Source of the DNA: Hyphomonadaceae bacterium JAD_PAG50586_4
GTDB lineage: Bacteria; Pseudomonadota; Alphaproteobacteria; Caulobacterales; Aquidulcibacteraceae
Assembly: GCA_023242925.1 (NCBI GenBank)
Contig: CP096134.1
Location: 2,313,501-2,377,500, forward strand
Reading direction: 5' to 3'
DNA length: 64,000 nt
The position numbers and the translations under genes were made by a program. Below are positions 49,749-59,010 of this stretch, piece after piece; the first letter of the stretch is position 1; each line of letters opens with the position of its first letter. Under the pieces are notes generated by a model, which was not told the DNA's origin, did not search any database, and saw only the letters and a program-made list of their open reading frames with translations.

Positions 49749-50750
49749 TCAATCGGTGGGCGGCAACGGTTCGATCTTGCCTTCTTCGAGCGCAACAAGT
49801 GCGGCGCGCGCGTTCACGCCGTAACTCATCAAAGTGTAAGCGAGCGTGATCAACAAAATCGCGGCGTAAAGGACGCCGACGATCACATAGGTCTGCGGCT
49901 GGAAGGCCTGCTCCATGAGCTGCGCGATCTGCTGCTCCGTGACCTCCGGAAAGCCGCCACTGATCGGCCAGCCGTCCGCGAACCATTGCGTCAGCATTGC
50001 TGAAAACAGCGTCCAATAACCGGCGGCCATGACGAGCGCCATCGCCGCGCCGGTGATCACCATCAGCAGCGCGAATGCGCCGAGCAATGCCCAAAATCGG
50101 CCGCGCGTGACAGGCCAGGTTTCCAGGAACGAGAAGCGCCGGCGCGCGATCGATACCGCGGCCGATGGCGCAAAACGTACGCCGAAGAAAAGCAGCGGAA
50201 TGTATTGGATCAAGGAGAGCGGCAGCTGCACAGCCAATTGCCAACGCCACATTTCTTCGTGGTCGATGGCGCCGCCGCCGGTCACCAAGCCCGGCATGGT
50301 CATGAACATGACCGGCACGATGATGATGCTCGCTGCGAACGAGACGAGAAATTGCAGGATGTACCAGCACCAATAAACGCCATAGACGCGCCAAGTGTCG
50401 TGATCGAGCGTGAAACCGGCAAAGCCCTTCACCTCGCCGCGGATCATCCAGCGCAAACACGCCGCTTCGTACGCCGCGATGAGAAGATAGATCGGAAACA
50501 GGAGCACTATCGAGCTCAGGAACATCAGCATCATGCCCTGAAACATGCCCATCGCTTCAGTTTCACTGAGCTGGGTTTCGCCCGCCGTCTGCAGCAGCGC
50601 AAAGAGCCGCGAGAACAAGCCCCAATTGATCGCCGCGAACGCGCCGATCAACAGAGCTAGACCTCCCAGCAATATGAGCGTCGCCGGCGCCAGCACGGCG
50701 CGATCGCGATGCTGTAGGGTAAAGAACGTGGCTTTGAGCGGTTCTGACAT
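49749..50750 (-). CDS. Multi-pass membrane protein (paralog of the gene at 50760)
   Basis: A 333-aa protein with about six to seven membrane segments. Shared landmarks with its neighbour are MSEPLKATFF at the start, AAYEAACLRWMIRGE after the second span, VRFAPSAAVSIARRRFSFLE in the middle, and YGVNARAALVALEEGKIEP at the end. No known family is recognised. The gene follows its paralog by 9 bp, so they form a tandem duplicate operon and may make a heteromeric complex. Confidence 0.75.
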   Translation of the reverse strand: MSEPLKATFFTLQHRDRAVLAPATLILLGGLALLIGAFAAINWGLFSRLFALLQTAGETQLSETEAMGMFQGMMLMFLSSIVLLFPIYLLIAAYEAACLRWMIRGEVKGFAGFTLDHDTWRVYGVYWCWYILQFLVSFAASIIIVPVMFMTMPGLVTGGGAIDHEEMWRWQLAVQLPLSLIQYIPLLFFGVRFAPSAAVSIARRRFSFLETWPVTRGRFWALLGAFALLMVITGAAMALVMAAGYWTLFSAMLTQWFADGWPISGGFPEVTEQQIAQLMEQAFQPQTYVIVGVLYAAILLITLAYTLMSYGVNARAALVALEEGKIEPLPPTD

Positions 50751-50759
50751 CGCCCGCCC

Positions 50760-51737
50760 CTAGCCCGCCTGCGCCGGTTGGATCTTGCCTTCATCGATCG
50801 CCGCCAGCGCCGCGCGTGCATTCACGCCATAACACGCCACATAGAAGACCAGCGCGCCAATCGAACCGACAACCCAAAGCGCAATCATGATTCCCCACGC
50901 TTGCGGCTGCATCAAGGTTTGCAAATAGGCTTGCAGCCATTCCGCGAACGCGGTTTCGGCGCGCGCCGGATCGCTCAATGCGCCGAAATCAATCGGCGCC
51001 GTTCCCATCGCGAAGACCACCCAAGCCGCGGTCAGCGCCAAGCTGAACACGATATAAATCACCCAAAGCAGTAGAAATGAGCCGAACAACGCGAAGAAGC
51101 GCCCCTTCGTAACGGTCCATGCTTCGAAGAACGAGAATTTGCGCCGCGCGACCGACGCGGCAGCACCCGGCGCAAAGCGGATCGCGAAATACGCCATGAT
51201 GACGTATTGCAACACGTTGACACCTAGCATGGCTGCGACTGTCGACATGGGATCGCCGGAGCCGATCACGATAGCGCCCATCAAGAGCGCGGAAAGCATG
51301 CTCATCACCATAGACAACGCGATGTTGAGCAAGAACCACATCCAATAGCAGCTCCACACCCGCCACGTCGGCGCGCCGAGCGAAAGGCCCATAAAGCCCT
51401 GCGTCTCCCCGTGGATCATCCAACGCAAGCACGCGGCTTCGTAGGCGGCGCAGAGGATGTAAAATGGAAAGAGCCACAGCACCATCACGCCGAAGAATTG
51501 GAATATCTCGGTCGGAAAACCGAGATTCTGGATCGCTGTGGTGTCGTTCGTGGCGGACGCGGCGATGATTTGGCCGTACCACGTGATCACTGTGCCGGCG
51601 CTGCCCCACACCAGCGCGACGAAGGCGGCGATCAGCAGCGCGCCAACCAGCGCGAATGCGATGGAGGTCTGCACCAGCACGCCACCTCGCTCGCGCTTGC
51701 GAAAGGCGAAGAAAGTCGCGTTCAACGGCTCGGCCAT
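50760..51737 (-). CDS. Multi-pass membrane protein (paralog of the gene at 49749)
   Basis: A 325-aa protein with the same plan as its neighbour: MAEPLNATFF start, AAYEAACLRWMIHGE, IRFAPGAAASVARRKFSFFE and YGVNARAALAAIDEGKIQ. ATG 51737 is chosen because it aligns with the paralog's start. Function unknown. The conserved soluble loop (the RFAP...FSF segment) suggests a shared binding site. Confidence 0.75.
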   Translation of the reverse strand: MAEPLNATFFAFRKRERGGVLVQTSIAFALVGALLIAAFVALVWGSAGTVITWYGQIIAASATNDTTAIQNLGFPTEIFQFFGVMVLWLFPFYILCAAYEAACLRWMIHGETQGFMGLSLGAPTWRVWSCYWMWFLLNIALSMVMSMLSALLMGAIVIGSGDPMSTVAAMLGVNVLQYVIMAYFAIRFAPGAAASVARRKFSFFEAWTVTKGRFFALFGSFLLLWVIYIVFSLALTAAWVVFAMGTAPIDFGALSDPARAETAFAEWLQAYLQTLMQPQAWGIMIALWVVGSIGALVFYVACYGVNARAALAAIDEGKIQPAQAG

Positions 51738-51829
51738 GTCATCCCCCTGCTGATGCACAGGCGCAAAACATGCCCGGACGCATCGGCCAGTTCAATCACG
51801 GATTGACGACAGATATGCGCCATCGGCGC

Positions 51830-52626
51830 TCAATCGGGCTTGGCGCTCGGCTCGATCATAAGCGTGGGCACCCGCACGCGCCGTTGCGCACGGTAAAGAC
51901 GCGTGTGCCGGGCTTGAGGCCAGTGCGCACCTCGGAAACGTCGAGCCCGGCCTCGGCCAGCCGCGCGCGCGCGGCGTCCGCGCTCGCGACGCGCCAGGAG
52001 AGCCCCCAGAAACGATCGCGGCCAGTGCCGATCGACGGATCGTGCAGCACTTCAACGATCGCGTCGCCACAGCGAAAGAACATAAGGCGGCGACCAGCGA
52101 CTTCGCGATCGAGGCGCATGTCGAGGCCGAGGCGTGCGCCGTAGAGAGCGGCAGCGCGCTCTGCGTCGGGCGTTCGAACGACAATGTGATCCAGCCCGCC
52201 AACACCATGCGCGGATGAAGATGAAACAGCTGCGGTCGCTTCGCGCGCTTGCACCATGAGGCGCAGGCCATGTGTGCGGTCGGTCGCGAAGCGAAACACA
52301 GCATAGCCGTCGCGTTGGGTGATTTCCTCTGGCGCGAGGCCGACGCGTTCAGCGCGGCGATGCAGGCTGGGCAACTCACGCGCGGCGAAGACGAGGCTCT
52401 TTAGCCCTTCGCCCTCTTCAAGCACGGCGCGCACGCGATCAGCGCTCGGGCCGTCCCCTGGCGCAATCAATTCAACAGAAATGTTGTCAAGACTGATAAT
52501 CGCGGCGTCGATGCCATCACGAGAGACGCGATTCACAACGGTGCGATCGAGCAGAGTTTCATACGCCGCAATGGCGGCTTCGATATCCTGCACGGCGATA
52601 ACGACGTGATCGAAGCCGGTGATCAT
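51830..52626 (-). CDS. VOC family protein, two-domain glyoxalase-like (frameshift near the C-terminus)
   Basis: About 265 aa with two glyoxalase-fold modules: TGFDHVVIAVQDIEAAIAAY at the start, and VGGLDHIVVRTPDAERAAAL near residue 140. The uncorrected frame ends at 51856 in NGACGCPRL. One more G (CCC at 51871-51873) gives NGACGVPTLMIEPSAKPD, the usual end. It resembles glyoxalase-like proteins of group 3 used in ring cleavage or lactoylglutathione chemistry; the function is not certain. It follows the lipoprotein gene by 2 bp and belongs to the dapF transcript. Confidence 0.82.
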
Positions 52627-52628
52627 GT

Positions 52629-53051
52629 TCAGTCGCAGCCGTCGCGGCGGCCTTGAAAGATGGTACGTTCGTCGCCGTCGCCGACGACGCTGATGCGCAA
52701 GCGATCGCTAAAGGCGTCGATGAAGGCGCGTCCGCCTTCGAGCGAGCCGCTCTCGCCTTGCGCCACTTGCCAGCAGCGCGTGGCCGTATTGGCGTCATCG
52801 AGTTCGCAGAGCGCAAAGCCCGCGCCGCTCGGCTCCAGCGAATAGCGCGAGCGCAAAGGATCACCGCTGGCGCGGTAGAAAAGCTTATCGCCGATGAGCG
52901 CCCCCGGGCGCGCGCGATCGGGCAGCCAACGCATGGTCGTCGCTTCCAGACTGGTGCGATTGATCCAGCAGCCGGCGATGCGCTCAGGCGGCGGCGCCTG
53001 CGTGGTGGCGCAAGCGGAGAGCAAAAGGCAGGCTGCAAGCAGACGTTTCAT
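52629..53051 (-). CDS. Small lipoprotein of unknown function
   Basis: A 140-aa protein with lipobox LSAC (MKRLLAACLLLSACATTQ). The mature part has GCWINRTSLEATTMRWLPD, then RYSLEPSGAGFALCELDD and FRG-like beta-strand segments ending FQGRRDGCD. It looks like a small beta-rich fold with two or more Cys. Its ATG overlaps the dapF stop (ATGA). No family is recognised. Confidence 0.75.
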   Translation of the reverse strand: MKRLLAACLLLSACATTQAPPPERIAGCWINRTSLEATTMRWLPDRARPGALIGDKLFYRASGDPLRSRYSLEPSGAGFALCELDDANTATRCWQVAQGESGSLEGGRAFIDAFSDRLRISVVGDGDERTIFQGRRDGCD

Positions 53052-53863
53052 GCGGCAGGCAGCTCCCCCGTGGCTTCCAGCTCAACTGGCCCTGTCATCA
53101 GTACCCGGTCATCGCCCGCCCGCCATTCAATCTCAAGTGAACCACCGTCCACGAGGACTTCGACTTTGCGTTCCGTGCGTCCTTGGCGATGCGCCGCCAC
53201 CACCGCCGCGCAGGCGCCTGTGCCGCAGGCTTTGGTGAGCCCCGTGCCGCGCTCCCACACGCGCAGGCGAATTTGCGTGGGCGAACGCATTTCGGCGAAG
53301 CCGACATTCACCTGCTTGGGGAACAAGGGATCGTGCTCGATGCGCGGGCCGAGCTTTTCGATCGGCACGCCCGAGACGTCATCGACGAAAAAGACGACGT
53401 GCGGGTTACCCATATTCACGGCGCCCGGCGCCTCGAAACCTTCCACGACATAATCCAGGCGATCGGTGGACATCGCGCGCGCGAGCGGATCTCCTCCCAG
53501 CGCAAAAGCGGCGAGCCCATATCGACCGTGATCACATTTTCGCCGGCGCGTTCGGCGTAGAGCATACCCGCTGGCGTCTCGATCCGACGTGAGACGGCGC
53601 CGCCCTCCTCCATCAAGAGCCACGCCACGCAGCGTGTGGCGTTGCCGCACGCATCGACCTCGCCGCCATCGGCGTTCCAAATACGCATGAAGGCGTCGCC
53701 GCAGAATCGAGCGCTCAAGCGCGATCACCTGATCGCAGCCGACACCCTTGTCGCGGTCGGCGATGGCGCGGGCCTGGGCATGGCTGAGCGGCAACGCGCC
53801 GCGTGAACGGGCGTCGATGATGACGAAATCGTTGCCGCAGCCGTTCATCTTGAAATAGCGCAT
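53048..53863 (-). CDS. dapF: Diaminopimelate epimerase (two compensating frameshifts)
   Basis: DapF converts LL- to meso-diaminopimelate for lysine and the cell wall. The start MRYFKMNGCGNDFVIIDAR and the end LTKACGTGACAAVVAAHR (second catalytic Cys) are in one frame. The middle, EVDACGNATRCVAWLLMEEG (first Cys), is in another. An extra T at 53703 (GATTCTGC) and a missing C at about 53487 explain this. Repaired, it reads LERSIRGDAFMRIWNADGG and LLRWEEIPLARAMSTDRL, about 271 aa. The essential role and the type of indel argue for sequencing error. It heads the dapF-lipoprotein-VOC transcript. Confidence 0.93.
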   Translation of the reverse strand: MRYFKMNGCGNDFVIIDARSRGALPLSHAQARAIADRDKGVGCDQVIALERSILRRRLHAYLERRWRRGRCVRQRHTLRGVALDGGGRRRLTSDRDASGYALRRTRRRKCDHGRYGLAAFALGGDPLARAMSTDRLDYVVEGFEAPGAVNMGNPHVVFFVDDVSGVPIEKLGPRIEHDPLFPKQVNVGFAEMRSPTQIRLRVWERGTGLTKACGTGACAAVVAAHRQGRTERKVEVLVDGGSLEIEWRAGDDRVLMTGPVELEATGELPAA

Positions 53864-54000
53864 TGCCCTGAATGTAGGGGGCTTTGCGGTTCCACGCTAC
53901 GCCCCTCCGCGCGTGCAAACGGCTTGCGACGAACCGCCCTTGGCGCCTGGGGCGCCGATCTGCTTGGGTGCTGCTCCAAATTCTTGGGGAACAGCCTTAC

Positions 54001-56098
54001 ATGCGCCTAGCCGCCCTCGCCGCAGCCGGATTCGCCGCCGCCGTTCTGGCGTCATGCGCCTCATCGCCAACGACCATAGGTTCTCAATTCATGACGGAAG
54101 ACACCCATCTTTGGCTCGAAGAGGTCGAAAGCGATCGCGCCCTGGCTTGGGTACGCGAACACAATGAGCGCTCTCTGGCGCAACTCGAAAGCGATCCGCG
54201 CTTTGCCGCCTTGCACACGGACGCGCTTGCGCTGGCCAATAGCCGCGACCGCCTCCCGACCGGCGGCATCTTCGAGGGCCATTATTACAATTTCTGGCAG
54301 GACGAGACGCATGTGCGCGGCATCTATCGCCGTACAACGGTCGCACAATTCGCCAGCGGCAACCCAATTTGGGAAACGGTGCTCGACGTGGACGCAATTG
54401 CGGCGGCCGAAAACGCCAATTGGGTGTTCAAGGGCATCGATTGTCTGGAGGGCTCGACGCGCTGCCTCGTCTCGCTCTCCGACGGCGGCAAAGACGCGTC
54501 GACCTATCGTGAGTTTGATCTCGCGACCCGCAGCTTCGTCGCCGACGGCTTTGTCGTGCCGGAAGCGAAGTCCGGTGTGGCGTGGCTTGATCAGAACACT
54601 TTACTTGTCGCCACCGATTGGGGTCCGGGCACGATGACGGAGAGCGGCTATCCGTTCGTGCTGAAGCGCTGGACGCGCGGCACGCCGCTCACGAGTGCGA
54701 CTGAGATCATTCGTGGCCAAGCAAGCGATGTCGGGCTCTTCGCTGGTGTGTATCAGGACACAGATGGCCGACGCATTCCGATCGCGATCGAAGCCAACAC
54801 CTTCTTTGAGTCTGAGAATTGGCGGCTGGATACGGCAGCGCCGCAACGGGTGAACCTTCCCGCGAAGTCCTCTATCCAAGGCCTCTATCAAGGCTATCTG
54901 ATTGCGACACTGCAGGAAGCGTGGCGCGGCCATCCGCAGGGCGCGCTGATTGCGTATCCTGCAAGCGAGAGCGGCAGCGAAAATCCCAATGTGACGGTGC
55001 TGTTCGCGCCGAACGCGCGTCAATCGATCGAAGGCGTTTCGATCACGCACGACGCCATCATCTTGGCCGGCTATGAAAACGTGCGCGGCCGCCTGCTGCG
55101 CATCGCGCGCACCAGCGACAGCTGGACGACCACCACGATCGCGCTCCCGGAGAACGGCTCGGTGACGATGGCGGGCTCTTCGCCAACGGATGGCGCGGCA
55201 TTCGCGGTGTTTGAAGATTTCCTGACGCCGGACACGCTCTACGCGCTCGAGCAAAACGCCACGAGCGCACGCGCCATCCGCTCACTGCCCGCGCAATTCG
55301 ACGCCTCGCCCTACGTGACGGAGCAATTTGAAGCCGTCAGCGCGGACGGCACGCGCGTGCCCTATTTCGTGCTGCATCGTCGCGACATGCCATTTAATGG
55401 CGAGAACCCGACGTTGCTCTATGCTTATGGCGGCTTCCAAGTCTCGATGACGCCGGGCTATTCGCCGAACATCGGCAAGCTCTGGCTGGATCGCTCCGGC
55501 GTCTATGTGATCGCCAACATCCGTGGCGGCGGTGAGTTTGGCCCAGCCTGGCACCAAGCGGGGCTGCGCACCAATCGCCAAGTGATCTATGACGATTTTT
55601 ACGCGGTCGAACGCGATCTGGTGGCGCGCCGCATCACCAGCCCGCGTCGCCTTGGCATCATGGGCGGCTCGAACGGCGGCTTGTTGATGGGCGTGATGCT
55701 CAACCAGCATCCCGAGATGATCAACGCCGCGGTGGTGCAAGTGCCGCTGCTTGACATGCTGCGCTACGACCAATTGTTGGCCGGCGCGTCATGGGTCGAT
55801 GAGTACGGCTCGCCATCGAGATCCGGAGGAGCGCGCATTCCTTGAGACCATCACGCCGTATCAAAACCTTCGTGCGCGTGACGACTTTCCGCTGCCGTTC
55901 GTGGTGACCTCCACCAAGGACGACCGCGTACATCCGGGCCACGCACGCAAATACGTGGCGCGGATGATGGAGCTTGGCATGCCGGTTCTCTATTACGAGA
56001 ACATCGACGGCGGCCACGCCGCAGCGGCGAATCTGAACGAAGCCGCGCGTCGCCGGGCGCTCGAATACACCTATCTCATGCAGCGTTTGATGGATTGA
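54001..56098 (+). CDS. Prolyl oligopeptidase-type S9 family peptidase (frameshift in this sequence)
   Basis: About 698 aa. The lipoprotein-like signal is MRLAALAAAGFAAAVLASC, with a beta-propeller to about residue 430 and a hydrolase domain after it. The nucleophile is in IMGGSNGGLLMGVML; the Asp is in TSTKDDRVHPGHARKY and the His in DGGHAAA. The last two lie beyond a frame break near 55818, where an extra base in CCATCGAGATCC sends the uncorrected frame to a stop at 55845. Removing it gives YGSPSDPEERAFLETITP and the full hydrolase. It cleaves after proline in short peptides. ATG 54001 is used; no strong ribosome site is seen. Confidence 0.9.
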
Positions 56099-56172
56099 GA
56101 CGCACGCCTGGGCGCGGCGCTTGACAGCGCCGCACTTCCAGTCAAACAGGACCTGCAGGGAGAAGAGATTTC

Positions 56173-56511
56173 ATGAACGTGCTTCGCGCCGCCGTTGCAA
56201 TTTTTGGCCTCGCCATGGCCGCCCTCATTTTGTGGGCCGCATTCGCGAAGCCCGAGCTGCACGGCACGTTCCTGGATCAGTTCAACGTGCTGACGACAAT
56301 GCCGTGGGGCGTGGCGACGCTGGCCGATCTGGTGATTGGCTTCATCTTCTTCGCCATCATCGTGTTCTTGACCGAGCGCTCTTGGGTGGTGGCGGCGCTT
56401 TGGGCCGTGCCGATCTTCATTCTCGGCAATGCGTGGGCGGCGGTGTGGCTGGTCATCCGCTTGCCGCAGCTCGCCAAGCAGCTCTCCAAACCAGATTGGC
56501 CAACCTCGTAA
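56173..56511 (+). CDS. Small membrane protein (DUF2834/DUF1475-like)
   Basis: A 112-aa protein with three hydrophobic segments (VLRAAVAIFGLAMAALILWA, LADLVIGFIFFAIIVFL, VVAALWAVPIFILGNAWAA). A soluble loop with KPELHGTFLDQFNVLTTMPW lies between the first two. The pattern recalls small DUF2834- or DUF1475-type proteins; assignment is weak. AGGGAGAAG precedes the ATG. It stands alone between the S9 peptidase and oxyR. Confidence 0.7.
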   Translation: MNVLRAAVAIFGLAMAALILWAAFAKPELHGTFLDQFNVLTTMPWGVATLADLVIGFIFFAIIVFLTERSWVVAALWAVPIFILGNAWAAVWLVIRLPQLAKQLSKPDWPTS

Positions 56512-56517
56512 ACGCGT

Positions 56518-57447
56518 TCAGACGCCCGCGAACAAATCCTTGCGCAATAGCTCGGCAAGCATAAGCGCTTCTTCCTCGCGTTGACCGCCTTCACGCCACG
56601 CCACACCAATCGAGCGACCAACGAGCGGCTCCGCAAACGGGCGCACCGCGACATGCGCGCCTGCCGCTACGCCGCCCTCAGCCGCGATTTTCGGCAGCAG
56701 CGTCACACCCATGCCGCCGGACACCATCTGCACCAACGTATGCAGGCTCGTGGCGCTCACTTCCGAGGAACGCCTTTGCGGCCCCAAGCGACACGCTGAA
56801 AGCGCGTGCTCGCGTAGGCAATGACCGTCCTCGAGCAGCAGAACGTCCTCGGATTTCAAATGCTCCGGCGCAAGATCGTTGCGCGCGGCCAGCGGATGCG
56901 CCTCGGGGCAAACCAAGTAGAATTCATCCTCCGCCACTGAAGACGTCGCGATGCCATGCGCGGTGTACGGCAGCGCGATGACGGCCGCGTCCAGCGTACG
57001 CGCGCGCAGTGCATCAACGAGACGCCCAGTTAGGTCCTCCCGCATCTGCAGACGCAGGTTTGGAAAACGCTTCTTCAGCAGCGGCATCACCCGCGGCAAC
57101 AGAAACGGCGCGATGGTCGGGATCGCGCCTAAGCGGAAAGAGCCTGAGAAAGGCTCGCCAGCGGCGTGCACGGCGCGAACCAATTCCTCGACCTCACCCA
57201 GCGCGCGCGCGGCGCGATCGGCCGCCTCTTCGCCTGCCGGCGTCAGCACCGCGCCCGCTCGGCCGCGCTCCACCAACACAGCGCCCAGGGAAGATTCCAA
57301 TTCCTTGATCCCGGCGGACAACGTGGGCTGCGTCACGCCCACCGCTTCGGCAGCCGCGACAAAGCTGCCTTCCGCCCGGATGGCGAGCAGAAATTGAAGC
57401 TGGCGCAGCGTCGGCATCGACGAGGCGGGGATGCGGAGATCTTCCAT
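56518..57447 (-). CDS. oxyR: OxyR-type LysR family regulator
   Basis: A 309-aa LysR protein with an N-terminal helix-turn-helix (TLRQLQFLLAIRAEGSFVAAA). The peroxide-sensing cysteines are Cys210 and Cys219 in EDGHCLREHALSAC, with the same nine-residue spacing as E. coli OxyR. H2O2 forms a disulfide there and switches target genes. An ATAG-N7-CTAT palindrome overlaps the start codon. Alternative start: ATG 57417 (MPTLRQLQF), closer to other OxyR starts. No catalase or peroxiredoxin gene is adjacent. Confidence 0.9.
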   Translation of the reverse strand: MEDLRIPASSMPTLRQLQFLLAIRAEGSFVAAAEAVGVTQPTLSAGIKELESSLGAVLVERGRAGAVLTPAGEEAADRAARALGEVEELVRAVHAAGEPFSGSFRLGAIPTIAPFLLPRVMPLLKKRFPNLRLQMREDLTGRLVDALRARTLDAAVIALPYTAHGIATSSVAEDEFYLVCPEAHPLAARNDLAPEHLKSEDVLLLEDGHCLREHALSACRLGPQRRSSEVSATSLHTLVQMVSGGMGVTLLPKIAAEGGVAAGAHVAVRPFAEPLVGRSIGVAWREGGQREEEALMLAELLRKDLFAGV

Positions 57448-57460
57448 AGGGGCTTTCTAT
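57446..57460 (-). promoter_or_regulatory. ATAG-N7-CTAT palindrome at the oxyR start (possible OxyR site)
   Basis: ATAG-GGGCTTT-CTAT is one half of the ATAG-N7-CTAT-N7-ATAG-N7-CTAT element bound by OxyR, and also fits the T-N11-A of LysR regulators. It covers the oxyR start codon, so binding would repress oxyR itself. The second half-site is not clear (a CTAT lies at 57473 with shifted spacing). Inference from sequence only. Confidence 0.45.
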
Positions 57461-57530
57461 AGCTCTACCCGGCTATATCGACCCGCTCTAAGTTGATTCA
57501 AGCCCGGACGCCTGTCGGGCTGCAGCGGCT

Positions 57531-58911
57531 TTAGGCCGCCGCGCGCGCCGCCGTCTGCGCTTGGCCATGCGCCAAGCGCAGCGGCACGCGAATGGTGAAG
57601 GTCGAGCCTGCGCCAAAATCGCTGACCGCACTCACCTCGCCGCCCAGCGTGTGCGCCATGCGCTGCGCGATCGAAAGCCCAAGGCCCATACCGCCCTTGG
57701 TGCGCGTCGATGAGCCGTCAGCTTGCGTGAAAGGCTTGAACACGCGCTCCATGTCATCGCTCTTGATGCCGACGCCCGTATCGGAGACCGAGATCGCAAG
57801 GTAGTCGCGCCCGTCCGCCTCTTCGCGGCTGGCGCTGACGGCGATCAAGCCATTCTGCGTGAACTTCACCGCATTCGAGAGCAGCGCCGCGACGCTTACG
57901 ACAAGCTTGCCGCTGTCGGTGTGGGCCCACTCCGCTTCGGGATCGACGCGCAGAGATATCCGGTTGCCAGAGGCGCGCGCTTCGTCCTGCACGGCGTGCA
58001 CTGTCTCTTCGAGCATCTTGCGCACGTCGATGTCGCGCGGCGCGAGCCCTCATTGCCCGCATCGACCGACGACAGATTGAGGATCTGATCAATCAACCCG
58101 AGCAGATGGCGCGCCGAACCGTGAATACGCGCCGCATCGTCCGCCAATTCTTTACGGCCGTCAGCTTCGAGATCTTCCTCGATAATTTCAGCGTAGCCGA
58201 TTACGGCGTTCAGCGGCGTGCGCAATTCGTGCGTCATCACCGCAAGGAATTCCGATTTCGCGCGGTTGGCCTCTTCCGCCTCGGCGCGTTTCAATTCAGA
58301 TTCGAGCGCCCGATCCTTGGCGGCTTGGTTGGCGGTGCGCCAAGCGCTGACCATCCTGGTGTTGTTGACCGCAGAGCGGCCAATATAGGCAAGGAAACCC
58401 ACCACGCCGCAGCTGACGCCGATTGCGCCTTGGTACGCATCGGAAGGCGCCTGGGTGAAGGCTATGAACGGCATCGCCAGAAGCGCCAGCGTCGCTGGCA
58501 GCGCGCTCAACGCCATGAAGCGCGGCGATTGGAATGTGAACAGCATCACGCTGACAAGTGAGCTGGCCGCCATCAGCACGCCCAGCACCCGGCCGGAGCG
58601 CCCGCCAGATGCGGCGAGCACCACCGGCATGACGCAGAAAATCGCGATCGAGAACAGGCAGCCCCACACGAACAACGCGCCAGCTGTCCTGCGGTCCGCT
58701 TCGCCGCGCTGCTCAAGATAGGAATTGCCGAGCATGTAGTCGAAGCCCATCGACACCATGATCGCCAGATACCAGCCAAGTCCCGCAGACACCGAATTCA
58801 GCACAAAAGCCGAGCCCATGGCGAACAGGCGCCGATGGCGAGCCGCCAGCGCAGGCTGGAAACCCGGCCTCGCGCCGCCGCCGCCATAGAGGCATCAAGG
58901 AAATTGAACAC
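57531..58911 (-). CDS. Membrane sensor histidine kinase (two frameshifts in this sequence)
   Basis: About 460 aa after repair. Five or so membrane segments fill the first 160 residues (GWYLAIMVSMGFDYMLGN, MALSALPATLALLAMPF and others). A coiled-coil linker (AAKDRALESELKRAEAEEA) leads to the H box FLAVMTHELRTPLNAVIGYA. The N box is ALLSNAVKFTQNG, G1 is SVSDTGVGI and G2 is GGMGLGLSIAQRMA. A G is missing near 58049 (after it, LAPRDIDVRKMLEETVH) and another near 58831 (LAIGRLFAMGSAFVL). The GTG at 58911 is a guess; ATG 58887 is possible. No response regulator is next to it. The signal is unknown. Confidence 0.85.
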
Positions 58912-59010
58912 GACTTACCCCGCTGCCGGATGATTATGGCGCGGTGCTTTCACATCCATTAACTGACCTTGGCGTTTGCCCAAAAAACGACGCCCGGAGC
59001 AAAATTTTCG

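Noticed and set aside
57501..57521. A 6-bp hairpin (AGCCCG/CGGGCT) after the sensor kinase
   Set aside because: Short stem and no T tract on the kinase strand, so I do not call it a terminator.
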